Both the position numbers and the translations under genes were made by a program. Shown piece by piece: positions 25,174-34,359 of a stretch of DNA of 64,000 nt. Source of the stretch: Chryseobacterium sp. MYb264 (GTDB lineage: Bacteria; Bacteroidota; Bacteroidia; Flavobacteriales; Weeksellaceae); the NCBI RefSeq assembly GCF_035974275.1, contig NZ_CP142422.1:558001-622000 (forward strand). The letters run 5' to 3'. The notes under the pieces were generated by a model. The model had not been told where the DNA came from. It ran no database searches and saw nothing but the letters and a program-made list of their open reading frames with translations. The number at the start of each line of letters is the position of its first letter. Within the stretch, counting starts at the first letter, position 1.

Positions 25174-25713
25174 ATGAGAAAAATAAACAAAATTTATGAC
25201 TATTTTTTTTATAAAATGTATAAATGGGTAGAATATATATCAGAATTGGGAGGTGGAAGATTTTGGAGTGATTGGAAAGCAAGTTTATCAATGGATGGAA
25301 TTATATACTTTATCATTATTTCATTATTTATATATTGTAAAGTGATTTTCGGATACACTATAGATATAAATTTTGATAATAGATATGTATTAATATTGGT
25401 TATTCCTGTAGCTCTATTTAATTATTTTGTATTTAATCACAATGACAGATGGAGACGAATAATAAGTACTTTTGATGAACTACCAAGCAAAAAAAATGTA
25501 ATTGGTGGTTGGATAGTGTTAGGAATTATTTTAATGATAATAAGTAATTTAATATTTTCATATTATTTATTATTTTCTCAAGCTAAAACGAATCAAGTTG
25601 GACCTTATGCTCCGGAAGTTGTAAAAAAAGAGAGAAGAGAAGATTCTTTACAGAAGGCTCAGCAAATTGAAAAATTAAAGAAGATATACGGCGAGGATAA
25701 AAAAGGGAAATAA
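25174..25713 (+). CDS. Orphan immunity-like membrane protein (ImmA-6)
   Basis: 179 residues, with the charged tail. The start and end match ImmA-3 closely; the middle differs (GIIYFIIISLFIYCKVIFGY, VLILVIPVALFNYFVF). It is the same as the protein at 30639-31178 except for one residue (YISEL here, YTSEL there). Here its toxin is only a 3' stub. There a larger toxin part remains. Confidence 0.75.
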   Translation: MRKINKIYDYFFYKMYKWVEYISELGGGRFWSDWKASLSMDGIIYFIIISLFIYCKVIFGYTIDINFDNRYVLILVIPVALFNYFVFNHNDRWRRIISTFDELPSKKNVIGGWIVLGIILMIISNLIFSYYLLFSQAKTNQVGPYAPEVVKKERREDSLQKAQQIEKLKKIYGEDKKGK

Positions 25714-26009
25714 TCAGTTGCTTTTTTCATATTTAAAGTAAATAAATTCAACACTATTTTATAGAGCCTTATGAATTAGGGTATTTACACAATACCTTAA
25801 TTTTCATTTAATTAAGATACTAATAGGAATTATTTCTAATGTCACGGATATCGGAAACGAAAATAAAGAATATTTATTACAGTTTGATTTAGAAGATACT
25901 TTTAAAATTGAAATTCCTGAAGGGGATTTTTATACGATAAAGAATTTAGGTGATGGGAATTATTTAGCTTTAAATAAAAAAGGAGAAGTTTATGAACTTA
26001 TACACGAAC
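25714..26009 (+). repeat. Intercassette repeat shared with 31179 and 35596
   Basis: The first part, 25714-25850, recurs at 31179-31315. The whole of 25714-26009 recurs at 35596-35891 (offset 9882). It contains a stem-loop and a family D immunity fragment. Each copy joins a different downstream sequence, so its ends mark recombination points. Confidence 0.8.
25776..25804 (+). terminator. Array stem-loop, copy 5
   Basis: TTAGGGTAT (25776-25784) pairs with ATACCTTAA (25792-25800), one G-T pair, then TTTT. Confidence 0.6.
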
Positions 26010-26059
26010 CCTACTCTGTAAAAAAAATTGCTGATTCTATTGTAAATCTTAATATCTAA
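25823..26059 (+). pseudogene. Immunity-like fragment, family D
   Basis: An open frame without a start codon reads IGIISNVTDIGNENKEYLL, then IPEGDFYTIKNLGDGNYLAL, and ends KKIADSIVNLNI. It is soluble and acidic, quite unlike the membrane immunity proteins. The pattern recalls the C-terminus of SMI1/KNR4-type immunity proteins, a resemblance I cannot confirm. A shorter copy sits at 35705-35891. It is probably a leftover of a fourth cassette type. Confidence 0.55.
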
Positions 26060-26147
26060 TCCCGCTGCGCAAAGTCTCTCGTCTTTTAACAACAACGGAA
26101 AAGAGCTTCAGGAGACGGGTTTTTATGATTACGGCTGGCGCCAGTAT

Positions 26148-27077
26148 ATGCCTGATCTGGGACGATGGAACGGGATCGATCAGCTGGCGGAAATGTACCT
26201 CTCCACCAGTACCTACGCCTATGTTGCAGGAAATCCGGTCTCGTATGCGGATGTAGACGGAAGATGGTTTAATTCTGACGGCTCTATTGACACCTCGGGA
26301 TATACGCCTCGGTTTACCTCTTCAAGACAGATGCGTAACTCGTTTTTAGGAATAAGCCCGAATGATGGCGGCGGTGGCGGCTACTCCTTTACTGGAAATG
26401 CCGCGGGATCCATGTATAACTATTTTGCGAATGGAGGAACCATAGACGGTCTTTCTTTTAATAAAGGGTTTGCCATGTGGTCTACCATGGATGATGCTAA
26501 AAATAGCATGTACTATGATGGAGATAATATGTTAACAGGAAATTCTGGAGGAGTGACTTTTCATAGAGCAAAATTTGGGTCAGATATGAATAACTGGTAT
26601 GATACAGGCGGCAAGGCAAATTGGTTTGTATCAGCAGCAGGCTCTGGCGTTAGTAGTTTTGCAAACAGATTTTATATTGGTACAGCCAGACCCAATGCTC
26701 CTATTAGCTTTTTTGGCAGAAATTATTATGGCAATGGCAGAACTTTTATTAAAGCGGCGCCTGTGGCAAGAAGTATTGGTAAATTCTCGTTTGGTCTTGA
26801 TGTAGTAATGGATCTTAAAGGTATGCAAATTTATGAAATTGATAAAACATCACCTAATGCAGTACATCCAAGTAAAGCACTATTAAATACTGTAATGGGT
26901 CTAATAGGAACAGAAGGTGGAACTTATGGTGCAATAATTAGCGCTTTATATTTTGGAGTTGATGCTTTTTATCCAGGAGGTTGGATTGGAGCTTCAGAAA
27001 CTGCAGCTGAGACTGAAGCATATGAACAGCGAATGACTGGACATCCATTTTTTAGTAATTCAGCGTTAAAATTTTAG
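26148..27077 (+). CDS. Silent Rhs core arm plus family A tip (A-4)
   Basis: The frame is open from at least 26091 (NNNGKELQETGFYDYGWRQY); the first ATG is 26148. It covers the end of the Rhs core (GRWNGIDQLAEMYLSTSTYA, VSYADVDGRWF), a glycine-rich joint, the shared linker (NYFANGGTIDGLSFNKGFA) and an intact A tip ending PFFSNSALKF. No Rhs body precedes it. With the core arm in frame it could be joined to the expressed gene by one crossover; 129 bases are identical to 18062-18190. ImmA-7 follows after three bases. Confidence 0.75.
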   Translation: MPDLGRWNGIDQLAEMYLSTSTYAYVAGNPVSYADVDGRWFNSDGSIDTSGYTPRFTSSRQMRNSFLGISPNDGGGGGYSFTGNAAGSMYNYFANGGTIDGLSFNKGFAMWSTMDDAKNSMYYDGDNMLTGNSGGVTFHRAKFGSDMNNWYDTGGKANWFVSAAGSGVSSFANRFYIGTARPNAPISFFGRNYYGNGRTFIKAAPVARSIGKFSFGLDVVMDLKGMQIYEIDKTSPNAVHPSKALLNTVMGLIGTEGGTYGAIISALYFGVDAFYPGGWIGASETAAETEAYEQRMTGHPFFSNSALKF

Positions 27078-27080
27078 TTT

Positions 27081-27605
27081 ATGGAAAGAATAAAAAACGG
27101 GTATTATTTTATGTTTTATACATTATACAGTAGAGGAAAGAAGTCAGCCACAATTTTTCCTTATGATTTTATAGCAAGTTTATATATCATTATTCTTGAA
27201 ATATTAATTATAGTATCTCTCACAAATTATTATAATATTATCTTTAAAACAGATTCTGGTATATTATCAAATGAAATATGGATCTTGATTGTTATAACAT
27301 TGACTCTAATTGATTATTTTTTACTTTATAGTAAAAATCAATTCAAATTTATTGTTAGAAAATTTGATTATTTTTCAAATGAAAAAAATAAAAGAAATAA
27401 ACAAGTAGTTTATGCAATTATAATTTTGATAATTATGAATTTAATTTTCTCGTTTTATTTGTTGTCCCAACTTGCAAAACAGAATCAAACAGGTTCTTAT
27501 GCTCCGGAAGTTATAAAAAAAGAAAGAAAAGAAGACTCTTTACAAAAAACTCAGCAAATTGAAAAGCTAAAGAAGATATATGGTGAGGATAAAAATGATA
27601 ATTAA
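27081..27605 (+). CDS. Immunity-like membrane protein with charged tail (ImmA-7)
   Basis: 174 residues, the most divergent tail-bearing member. It starts MERIKNGYYFMFYTLYSRGK. Helices: IIILEILIIVSLTNYYNI, WILIVITLTLIDYFLL, VVYAIIILIIMNLIFSFYLL. The usual LPKKKN turn is replaced by FSNEKNKRNK. The tail NQTGSYAPEVIKKERKED is nearly that of ImmA-3. It belongs to the A-4 tip upstream. About 70 bases downstream the next core arm begins. Confidence 0.75.
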   Translation: MERIKNGYYFMFYTLYSRGKKSATIFPYDFIASLYIIILEILIIVSLTNYYNIIFKTDSGILSNEIWILIVITLTLIDYFLLYSKNQFKFIVRKFDYFSNEKNKRNKQVVYAIIILIIMNLIFSFYLLSQLAKQNQTGSYAPEVIKKERKEDSLQKTQQIEKLKKIYGEDKNDN

Positions 27606-27671
27606 TCAATTATATTTTAGTAATTACAAAATAATAATTTTTAAAACAATAGAAATCAAGGCGTTAGCGAA

Positions 27672-28505
27672 ATGTTCTGGTTTTGGTTTAATCAGGATGG
27701 AACCATTGATACCTCTGGAAGAACGCCTTATTTTACTTCCGGTAGGAACATGCATAATTCATTCTTGGGGATAAACCCCGGAGAGGGCGGCGGTGGCGGC
27801 GGATATTCCTTCAGCGGAAATTCAGCCGGATTGATGTTTAATTATTTTGCCAATGGAGGAAGCGTAGATGGTCTTTCTTTTAATAAAGGATATGCCATAT
27901 GGTCTACCATGGATGATGCTAAAAGCAATATGTATTATGACGGAGATCAGATGTTATCGGGAGATACGGGAGGTATTAGCTTTCATAGAGCAAAATTTAG
28001 TAGCGATTTTAGTCAAACTATGTCAAACATCTCATGGCTAGCAAATACGTTAATTGGAGCTGGTGCTACTGCCAATATCCCTGGAACTGGTGCATTTAGG
28101 CACAATGAGATTTGGCACGTTACTAAAACTAAAGGAACGTCTTTTGTGTGGCAAGATAGATGGCGTAACCCAGGAGCCAAATATTGGAGAGGGCAACAGG
28201 TAAGAGCTTATGAGCCCGCAAAACGGTTAGGAAATAAATTAACGAAAGCCGGAGGAGTACTTTTAGCTGCAGATATTGCAATGTCGGGACAGATAAGACC
28301 TTCTCATTGGATAAATGCAGCAATGTTAGGTGCGTCTACAACGGGAGTAGGATCAATAGTCGCAGGAGCATGGTTTGTAACAGATATGGGAGTTGGTGCG
28401 ATTAATTATATGAGCGGAAGTGGCTTTACTACTTTATCAGACGTTATTGACCAAAGTGATTGGGGGCAAAGGAAGACCATAGAAATGTATAATGGATTAT
28501 ATTAA
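27672..28505 (+). CDS. Silent core arm plus intact family B tip (B-2)
   Basis: 277 residues in one frame: a partial core arm (FNQDGTIDTSGRTPYFTSG, GINPGEGGGGGGYSFSGN), the shared linker, and a complete B tip (GAGATANIPGTGAFRHNE, WRNPGAKYWRGQQVRAYEPA, GSIVAGAWFVTDMG, ending MYNGLY). From 27834 to about 28270 it is close to identical to B-1; after that the C-terminus differs (GQIRPSHWINAAMLGAS). Here core and tip are in frame, unlike B-1. ImmB-2 follows after 12 bases. Confidence 0.75.
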   Translation: MFWFWFNQDGTIDTSGRTPYFTSGRNMHNSFLGINPGEGGGGGGYSFSGNSAGLMFNYFANGGSVDGLSFNKGYAIWSTMDDAKSNMYYDGDQMLSGDTGGISFHRAKFSSDFSQTMSNISWLANTLIGAGATANIPGTGAFRHNEIWHVTKTKGTSFVWQDRWRNPGAKYWRGQQVRAYEPAKRLGNKLTKAGGVLLAADIAMSGQIRPSHWINAAMLGASTTGVGSIVAGAWFVTDMGVGAINYMSGSGFTTLSDVIDQSDWGQRKTIEMYNGLY

Positions 28506-28517
28506 AATTTAAAAAAA

Positions 28518-29030
28518 ATGATAAAAAGTAAAATTCATCTTAACTGGTACTTATGGTTTTTATTTTTGATTTTTTTATTTGTTTTTGGTTTTATTATGTA
28601 TATTATAAAACCTATTATATCTTTAATAGAAGGTGAGGATAATTTTTCATATATCACATTTACTCTCCTCTTCTTTTTTTTTGAACTCTTTTTAATAGTT
28701 GTCATTAAAGATTTTAAATATTTGGTTATAGATCGGAAAAAGAATAATCTCAAATATTATTCTATTCTCGGTCCTCTTGGGAAAACTTTAGATTTAGATT
28801 CTTTTGACAATAAAATTATAACATCAGAAATAAGTATTCGAGGGCAGTATGACGTTATTCATCTGATAAAGAATGGATATACTGTTTTCAAAATAAATGG
28901 ATTGTTCTATGATAACTTTAAAGAAATAAATTCTTCCATACCATTAAAAAGAGTCTACAACTATAAGTTTAACTTGAAATTATACCTGAAGCTTTTGTTT
29001 ACGGGGAAAATAAAAATTGAAAAGGAGTAA
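28518..29030 (+). CDS. Immunity-like membrane protein (ImmB-2)
   Basis: 170 residues. Helices near 10-34 (LWFLFLIFLFVFGFIMYI) and 43-64 (FTLLFFFFELFLIVVI) are followed by the PH-like half (NLKYYSILGPLGKTLDL, FKINGLFYDNF) and the family end LLFTGKIKIEKE. It is clearly divergent from ImmB-1, as is the last part of its tip B-2 from B-1, which fits specific pairing. Confidence 0.75.
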   Translation: MIKSKIHLNWYLWFLFLIFLFVFGFIMYIIKPIISLIEGEDNFSYITFTLLFFFFELFLIVVIKDFKYLVIDRKKNNLKYYSILGPLGKTLDLDSFDNKIITSEISIRGQYDVIHLIKNGYTVFKINGLFYDNFKEINSSIPLKRVYNYKFNLKLYLKLLFTGKIKIEKE

Positions 29031-29208
29031 TTAAGATTACGATATTTAACAAAAAAGCACATGGAGAAGAAAGGAATAAAGTTGAGTAATAAGAAGTTTT
29101 TATTGTCTATGAAAGAAGTTTAATGTTTTTAATTGCATGTATTTTAATAATTTTTATTCCTGAAGTATTTATCAGAGTTTTAATGAAAAATACTTTAATT
29201 ATAGACTT

Positions 29209-29505
29209 TATGAACAGGCAAAACGTTTAGGAAGTAGATTAACAAAAGCCGGAGGAGTACTTTTAGCCGCAGATATTGCAATGTCGGGGGAAGTAAAAGC
29301 TTCACACTACATTAATGGTGGTATGTTAATTCTTTCGGGAACAGGAGTTGGGTCAATAGTTGCTGGTGCCTGGTTTGTTGCAGATATGGGCACAGGGGCA
29401 GTCAATTATTTAAATGGTAATGGTTTTAAAACTCTTTCTGATGTTATTGATGAAAGTAGCTTTGGACAAAAAATAAGTTTCGAAATGTATGATGGATTAT
29501 ACTAA
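29209..29505 (+). pseudogene. Family B toxin tip, 3' part (B-3)
   Basis: The frame begins YEQAKRLGSRLTKAGG, corresponding to the middle of B-1, and runs to the normal end (GVGSIVAGAWFVADMG, SFEMYDGLY). The N-terminal half is missing; the upstream 29031-29208 holds unrelated AT-rich sequence. The ATG at 29281 could start only the last 74 residues. Its immunity gene overlaps its end. Confidence 0.7.
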
Positions 29506-30097
29506 AAGTAAATTTTCAGGAGATACTTTCTTTTGGGGTATTTTTTCTATGGTTTGGTTAATCTTTGGAAGTATAATGATTGGTAAACTTTTAAGAAATT
29601 ATTCTTTAAAAGTCAGTGATAGCTTAGTTTTATTATTACTAATTGCCCTATTTTATCTTTTGATAAATTTTCTAAAACATATCAAAATCATTAAGATAAA
29701 AGGAAATGAGTTGCGATATTATTCTATACTAAAACCTTTTGGTAAGTTGGTTTGTCTTTCAGATTACACAGGCAAAATAGTCCTTACAGAATCGGGAAGC
29801 CGGGGAAGTTATAGAGTAGTTTATTTAATTGATAAACAAAATAAAACTGCATTTAAAATAATGGAGCTCCATTACAAGAATTTTGATGAAATAAATAGAG
29901 CTTTAAATATAAATATTATAAAGTTTTATCCATCTATTGGCCAATACTTTAAGCTTTTGTTTTTTGAAAGAATAGCAATTAACAATACTGATCTTACAAA
30001 TAATAATATAATCAATATTATTATTCGATTTTTTACTTTAATAAGTATTTTAGGAACAATATTATTTACATTATCAATTTTAATAAAAAGATTTTGA
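29489..30097 (+). CDS. Immunity-like membrane protein, extended (ImmB-3)
   Basis: 202 residues. It starts inside the end of B-3 (17-base overlap; the ATGs at 29489 and 29492 are both possible). It has two N-terminal helices, the PH-like half (ELRYYSILKPFGKLVCLS, FKIMELHYKNFDEI), then an extra third helix at the C-terminus (FFTLISILGTILFTLSILI) that the other ImmB proteins lack. Confidence 0.72.
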   Translation: MMDYTKSKFSGDTFFWGIFSMVWLIFGSIMIGKLLRNYSLKVSDSLVLLLLIALFYLLINFLKHIKIIKIKGNELRYYSILKPFGKLVCLSDYTGKIVLTESGSRGSYRVVYLIDKQNKTAFKIMELHYKNFDEINRALNINIIKFYPSIGQYFKLLFFERIAINNTDLTNNNIINIIIRFFTLISILGTILFTLSILIKRF

Positions 30098-30115
30098 TTA
30101 TGATAAAAAGTAAAA

Positions 30116-30634
30116 TTTCATAGAGCAAAATTTGGGTCGGTTATGAATAACTGGTATGATACAGGCAGCAAGGCAAATTGGTTTGTATCAGCAGCAGGCT
30201 CTGGCGTTAGTAGTTTTGCAAACAGATTTTATATTGGTACAGCCAGACCCAATGCTCCTATTAGCTTTTTTGGCAGAAATTATTATGGCAATGGCAGAAC
30301 TTTTATTAAAGCGGCGCCTGTGGCAAGAAGTATTGGAAAGTTTTCGTTTGTTGTAGGGGTGGGTATGGATACAATAGGTACTTTAAATTATTTGGATAAT
30401 CCTAGTTCCCAAAATTCTGTTCATCCTGGAAAAGCAGGATTAAATACCGTAATGGGAATAATTGGTTATGAAGGAGGAATACCCGGATCAATTATCAGCG
30501 CTTTATATTTTGGAATTGATGCATTTTATCCAGGAGGATGGGTTGGAGCATCACAAACAGCCGATAGAACTGAAAAATATGAGCAACAAATGACTGGACA
30601 TCCATTTTTTAGTAATTCAGCATTAAAATTTTAA
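30116..30634 (+). pseudogene. Family A toxin tip, 5' truncated (A-5)
   Basis: Starts inside the linker (RAKFGSVMNNWYDTGSK) and is the same as A-3 to the end (FFSNSALKF). The join at about 30115 fuses the first codons of an ImmB gene (MIKSKIS and stop, from 30101) to the toxin at a short match, TTCAT. An ATG at 30143 could express 163 residues, but no signal supports that. The next gene is ImmA-6b. Confidence 0.75.
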
Positions 30635-30638
30635 AATT

Positions 30639-31178
30639 ATGAGAAAAATAAACAAAATTTATGACTATTTTTTTTATAAAATGTATAAATGGGTAGAATA
30701 TACATCAGAATTGGGAGGTGGAAGATTTTGGAGTGATTGGAAAGCAAGTTTATCAATGGATGGAATTATATACTTTATCATTATTTCATTATTTATATAT
30801 TGTAAAGTGATTTTCGGATACACTATAGATATAAATTTTGATAATAGATATGTATTAATATTGGTTATTCCTGTAGCTCTATTTAATTATTTTGTATTTA
30901 ATCACAATGACAGATGGAGACGAATAATAAGTACTTTTGATGAACTACCAAGCAAAAAAAATGTAATTGGTGGTTGGATAGTGTTAGGAATTATTTTAAT
31001 GATAATAAGTAATTTAATATTTTCATATTATTTATTATTTTCTCAAGCTAAAACGAATCAAGTTGGACCTTATGCTCCGGAAGTTGTAAAAAAAGAGAGA
31101 AGAGAAGATTCTTTACAGAAGGCTCAGCAAATTGAAAAATTAAAGAAGATATACGGCGAGGATAAAAAAGGGAAATAA
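30639..31178 (+). CDS. Immunity-like membrane protein (ImmA-6b)
   Basis: 179 residues, differing from ImmA-6 (25174-25713) at a single residue. It follows the A-5 tip by four bases, whereas the nearly identical A-3 tip is followed by the unlike ImmA-4. The same downstream repeat is present, so 25.1-25.85 kb and 30.55-31.3 kb are a duplicated block. Confidence 0.75.
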   Translation: MRKINKIYDYFFYKMYKWVEYTSELGGGRFWSDWKASLSMDGIIYFIIISLFIYCKVIFGYTIDINFDNRYVLILVIPVALFNYFVFNHNDRWRRIISTFDELPSKKNVIGGWIVLGIILMIISNLIFSYYLLFSQAKTNQVGPYAPEVVKKERREDSLQKAQQIEKLKKIYGEDKKGK

Positions 31179-31240
31179 TCAGTTGCTTTTTTCATATTTA
31201 AAGTAAATAAATTCAACACTATTTTATAGAGCCTTATGAA

Positions 31241-31269
31241 TTAGGGTATTTACACAATACCTTAATTTT
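31241..31269 (+). terminator. Array stem-loop, copy 6
   Basis: TTAGGGTAT / ATACCTTAA followed by TTTT, same as copy 5. Confidence 0.6.
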
Positions 31270-31325
31270 CATTTAATTAAGATACTAATAGGAATTATTT
31301 CTAATGTCACGGATTTATAACCTAA

Positions 31326-31388
31326 GAGAACCGAGCAAGATTTGCTCCAAAATGGGTAAAAGAAGTGTATAATTTAACTTTTAAATAA
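31326..31388 (+). pseudogene. C-terminal remnant of an unrelated toxin (family C)
   Basis: Twenty codons ending at TAA 31386-31388 read ENRARFAPKWVKEV and then YNLTFK. This is basic and soluble-looking, unlike the A or B tips. It sits in the toxin position directly before the soluble family C immunity-like gene, so it is most likely the last piece of that cassette's toxin. No catalytic motif remains. Confidence 0.45.
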
Positions 31389-31389
31389 T

Positions 31390-31986
31390 ATGTTTAGATT
31401 ATTTAAAAAAAATAAAGAGAATAAATTTGGAGATGATGAATTGAAATTTTTTCAAAATATCATCAATATTTTACCTAGTCCATATTCGTATTTACGAAAA
31501 TCAGTAACAAAAGATTTTATTTTAGGATGGAAGGCAAATGAATTAGGTTATTCAGATGCATATACTTTTTTATTAAATGCAAATCTTGAAAAAGAATTTA
31601 AGAATAAGAAATTACCACGTTTTTTCATTTTAAAAAATATTGGGATATGGGAAGCGTCTATGAAAAAATACATTCATGTTGAGTTAGATATTTTTACTGG
31701 ATTTTTAGGTGGTTTTAAATCTGAAAGTATAAACTTTAAAAATTTTGATTTTACAAAAGTTGACTTGTCAGCATTTACCGAAAAGCATTTTAGCGAAGGA
31801 TCTATTGGTGCATCTGTTGGAGTTATTTATTTTGGAGTAGATAATTTTTATGATGATCAAAATGGAAATAAAGGTTGGTCAGGATTCTTTAATAATGCAA
31901 ACGCAACACAAAGTATGATAGATAATGGTTTTAACCAAGCAGGGCCTTATCGATATAGCATCATGGGAGCTCATGAACCTAAATAA
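31390..31986 (+). CDS. Chimera of soluble immunity protein and toxin A end
   Basis: 198 residues in one frame. Residues 1-134 (MFRLFKKNKENKFGDDELKF through DLSAFTEKHF) look like a soluble immunity protein with no membrane helix. From about residue 135 the frame runs into the end of a family A tip (SIGASVGVIYFGVDNFYDD to IMGAHEPK). The junction near 31795 falls inside both genes. It is probably a by-product of recombination between cassettes, with lost toxin function. ImmA-8, the partner of the toxin end, follows after nine bases. Confidence 0.7.
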   Translation: MFRLFKKNKENKFGDDELKFFQNIINILPSPYSYLRKSVTKDFILGWKANELGYSDAYTFLLNANLEKEFKNKKLPRFFILKNIGIWEASMKKYIHVELDIFTGFLGGFKSESINFKNFDFTKVDLSAFTEKHFSEGSIGASVGVIYFGVDNFYDDQNGNKGWSGFFNNANATQSMIDNGFNQAGPYRYSIMGAHEPK

Positions 31987-31995
31987 TTAATATTT

Positions 31996-32421
31996 ATGGA
32001 AAAAATTAAAAGAGCATATTACTATTTTTTTTATAAAATTTATAAATCAATTGAATGTACTTCCGGATTAGTAGGAGGAGCATTCTGGACAGATTTTAAA
32101 GCTGGTATAGCTTTAGGAGTGTTGGAAATTTGGCTTTTGAGTTCATTATTAACTTACTATTCCTTATTAACTAATATAAAATTAAATTTAAGTATTACTA
32201 ACCCAATAATTTTAATACCATTAACAACTCTTTTTATAATAAATTATTTTGCTTTCATTCATAAAAATATTTGGAAAGATTATAATAGAGAATTCGATAA
32301 GTTATCTGAGAGACAAAATAAAAAAGGAAGTATTATTGTCTGGATCATTGTTATATTTATTGCAGCTAATTTTTTTGGATCCGCATATTTATTACAAAAA
32401 TATGTTTACAAAATATATTAA
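31996..32421 (+). CDS. Immunity-like membrane protein (ImmA-8)
   Basis: 141 residues, short form without charged tail. It starts MEKIKRAYYYFFYKIYKSIE. Helices: LGVLEIWLLSSLLTYYSLL, IILIPLTTLFIINYFAFI and IIVWIIVIFIAANFFGSAYL. The LPKKKN turn reads LSERQNKKG. Its toxin survives only as the tail of the chimeric gene upstream. Confidence 0.75.
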   Translation: MEKIKRAYYYFFYKIYKSIECTSGLVGGAFWTDFKAGIALGVLEIWLLSSLLTYYSLLTNIKLNLSITNPIILIPLTTLFIINYFAFIHKNIWKDYNREFDKLSERQNKKGSIIVWIIVIFIAANFFGSAYLLQKYVYKIY

Positions 32422-32592
32422 AAGAGTGAATATTTGCTATTTTCTTTAGAGAAAAACAAGTAACTCTGGAGATCTAAAACGCTCACAGCTTTATTCTTTT
32501 TAGGATCAAACACGTTAGCAGCTCTAACGTCTCAGCTGCGTAGAGTTTCCAAAGGGAAGGAGCTTCAGGAGACGGGTTTTTATGATTACGGC

Positions 32593-33546
32593 TTGCGCCA
32601 GTATATGCCTGATCTGGGACGATGGAACGGGATCGATCAGCTGGCGGAAATGTACCTCTCCACTAGTACCTACGCCTATGTTGCAGGAAATCCGGTCTCG
32701 TATGCAGATGTAGATGGCAGATGGTTTAATGCCGATGGAACCATTGATACCTCTGGAAGAACGCCTTATTTTACTTCCGGTAGGCAGATGCATAATTCAT
32801 TCTTGGGGATAAACCCCGGAGAGGGCGGCGGTGGTGGCGGATATTCCTTCAGCGGAAATTCAGCCGGATTGATGTTTAATTATTTTGCCAATGGAGGAAG
32901 CGTAGATGGTCTTTCTTTTAATAAAGGATATGCCATATGGTCTACCATGGATGATGCTAAAAATAGCATGTACTATGACGGAGATAATATGTTGACTGGG
33001 AATTCTGGGGGAATGACTTTTCATAGAGCAAAATTTGGTTCGGTTATGAATAATTGGTATGATGTAGGCGGCAAGGCAAATTGGTTTGTATCAGCAGCGG
33101 GCTCCGGCGTTGGTACTTTTGCAGAAAGATTTTATATTGGTACTGCCAGACCCAATGCTCCCATTAGCTTTTTTGGCAGAAATTATTATGGTAATGGCAG
33201 AACTTTTATTAAAGCGGCGCCTGTGGCTAGAGCTATTGGTAGATTTTCTTTTGGTATAGCTGTTTTAATGGATTATGGAGCTCTTGAAAGAGGGGAAATA
33301 TCTGAAAATAAATTTTATTTTAATACAGCGATGGGAGCTTATGGCTTAACCCCTGTAGGAGCTATACCAGCAATGCTGTACTTCGGTGTAGATGCTTTCT
33401 ATCCAGGTGGATGGACAGGTAACGCAAAGTATCCCGGAGCAATAAAAGATACTGAAAGAAGGCAAGGACAATTTGACAGTATTATTAATGCAAATTCCGG
33501 AATGCCAAGACAGTATGTTTTTCCTTATGGATCACAAAAATTTTAA
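32593..33546 (+). CDS. Silent core arm plus family A tip (A-6)
   Basis: 317 residues from a TTG; the same frame is open from about 32553 (KGKELQETGFYDYGLRQY, with Leu where the core has Trp). It has the longest in-frame core arm besides A-4, then GINPGEGGGGGGYSFSGN, the linker, and a divergent A tip (FGIAVLMDYGALERGEI, TPVGAIPAMLYFGVDAFY) with a unique end (PRQYVFPYGSQKF). ImmA-2b follows two bases later. Confidence 0.75.
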   Translation: MRQYMPDLGRWNGIDQLAEMYLSTSTYAYVAGNPVSYADVDGRWFNADGTIDTSGRTPYFTSGRQMHNSFLGINPGEGGGGGGYSFSGNSAGLMFNYFANGGSVDGLSFNKGYAIWSTMDDAKNSMYYDGDNMLTGNSGGMTFHRAKFGSVMNNWYDVGGKANWFVSAAGSGVGTFAERFYIGTARPNAPISFFGRNYYGNGRTFIKAAPVARAIGRFSFGIAVLMDYGALERGEISENKFYFNTAMGAYGLTPVGAIPAMLYFGVDAFYPGGWTGNAKYPGAIKDTERRQGQFDSIINANSGMPRQYVFPYGSQKF

Positions 33547-33548
33547 AT

Positions 33549-33965
33549 ATGAAAAGAGCTTATTATTACTTTTTCTATAAGTTATACAAAATAATGTTGT
33601 GGACATCGTCGCCTTTTGAAAATTTCTATAGTAAGTTTAGAGCCAGCCTGGCTTTGATCGCTCTGGAGCTTTGGGTTATTTTCACAATTCGAAATTATTA
33701 TCACATTGTGAATAATAGTAACCCAAAGCTGAGTTCTAATTTACTACTGTACGTAATAACAGCTCTTATTATAATTTCAAATTATATATCAATTGATTAT
33801 TATAATTATGTATGGGAAAAATACAAAACTGAGTTTGATAAATTACCGAAGAAAAAAAATACTTTAGGAGGAATTATTGTATGGGGAATCATTTTATTTA
33901 TAACCGTGAATTTTCTTTTATCAATACATTATTTATATCAAAAATTTTATGGTATATTAAAATAG
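33549..33965 (+). CDS. Immunity-like membrane protein (ImmA-2b)
   Basis: 138 residues, same as ImmA-2 except for Arg in place of Lys at position 3. It has its toxin A-6 intact directly upstream, so this is presumably the original pair and 19620-20036 the orphan copy. Confidence 0.75.
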   Translation: MKRAYYYFFYKLYKIMLWTSSPFENFYSKFRASLALIALELWVIFTIRNYYHIVNNSNPKLSSNLLLYVITALIIISNYISIDYYNYVWEKYKTEFDKLPKKKNTLGGIIVWGIILFITVNFLLSIHYLYQKFYGILK

Positions 33966-33970
33966 TAAAG

Positions 33971-34228
33971 ATGAAAATTGGTCAAGATTTATATTATTCA
34001 GAATATATAGGAATATTTCAAACAACAGAGACCGATTTTTCAGATAGCTATAGTGTATTTTATCTTATAAACCATCAAAGAATCACCCGATTTAAAATCA
34101 TGGGATTGTATTATAGTAATATAGATGACATAGTAAAAAAAATACCTTTAACCTAGATTAAAAATACCTTGTCGATGAAAAAATATTTGTATTTATTATT
34201 TACAGGGAAAATAAGAATCGAAAAATGA
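33971..34228 (+). pseudogene. ImmB C-terminal fragment, second copy
   Basis: Same truncated fragment with the same internal TAG (34154-34156) as at 20042-20299. It is part of the 856-bp duplication. Confidence 0.8.
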
Positions 34229-34332
34229 TAATTCTGCGATAAGAGTTTTAGTCTTATTTAACAGAATCATGCGAAGAGGATAAAGATGGTAAATAATCAA
34301 TTATATTTTTAATACTTAGAGAAAACAATATA

Positions 34333-34359
34333 TTAGGTAATCAATAATACCTTAATTTT
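34333..34359 (+). terminator. Array stem-loop, copy 7
   Basis: TTAGGTA / TACCTTAA then TTTT, matching copies 2 and 3. Confidence 0.5.
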
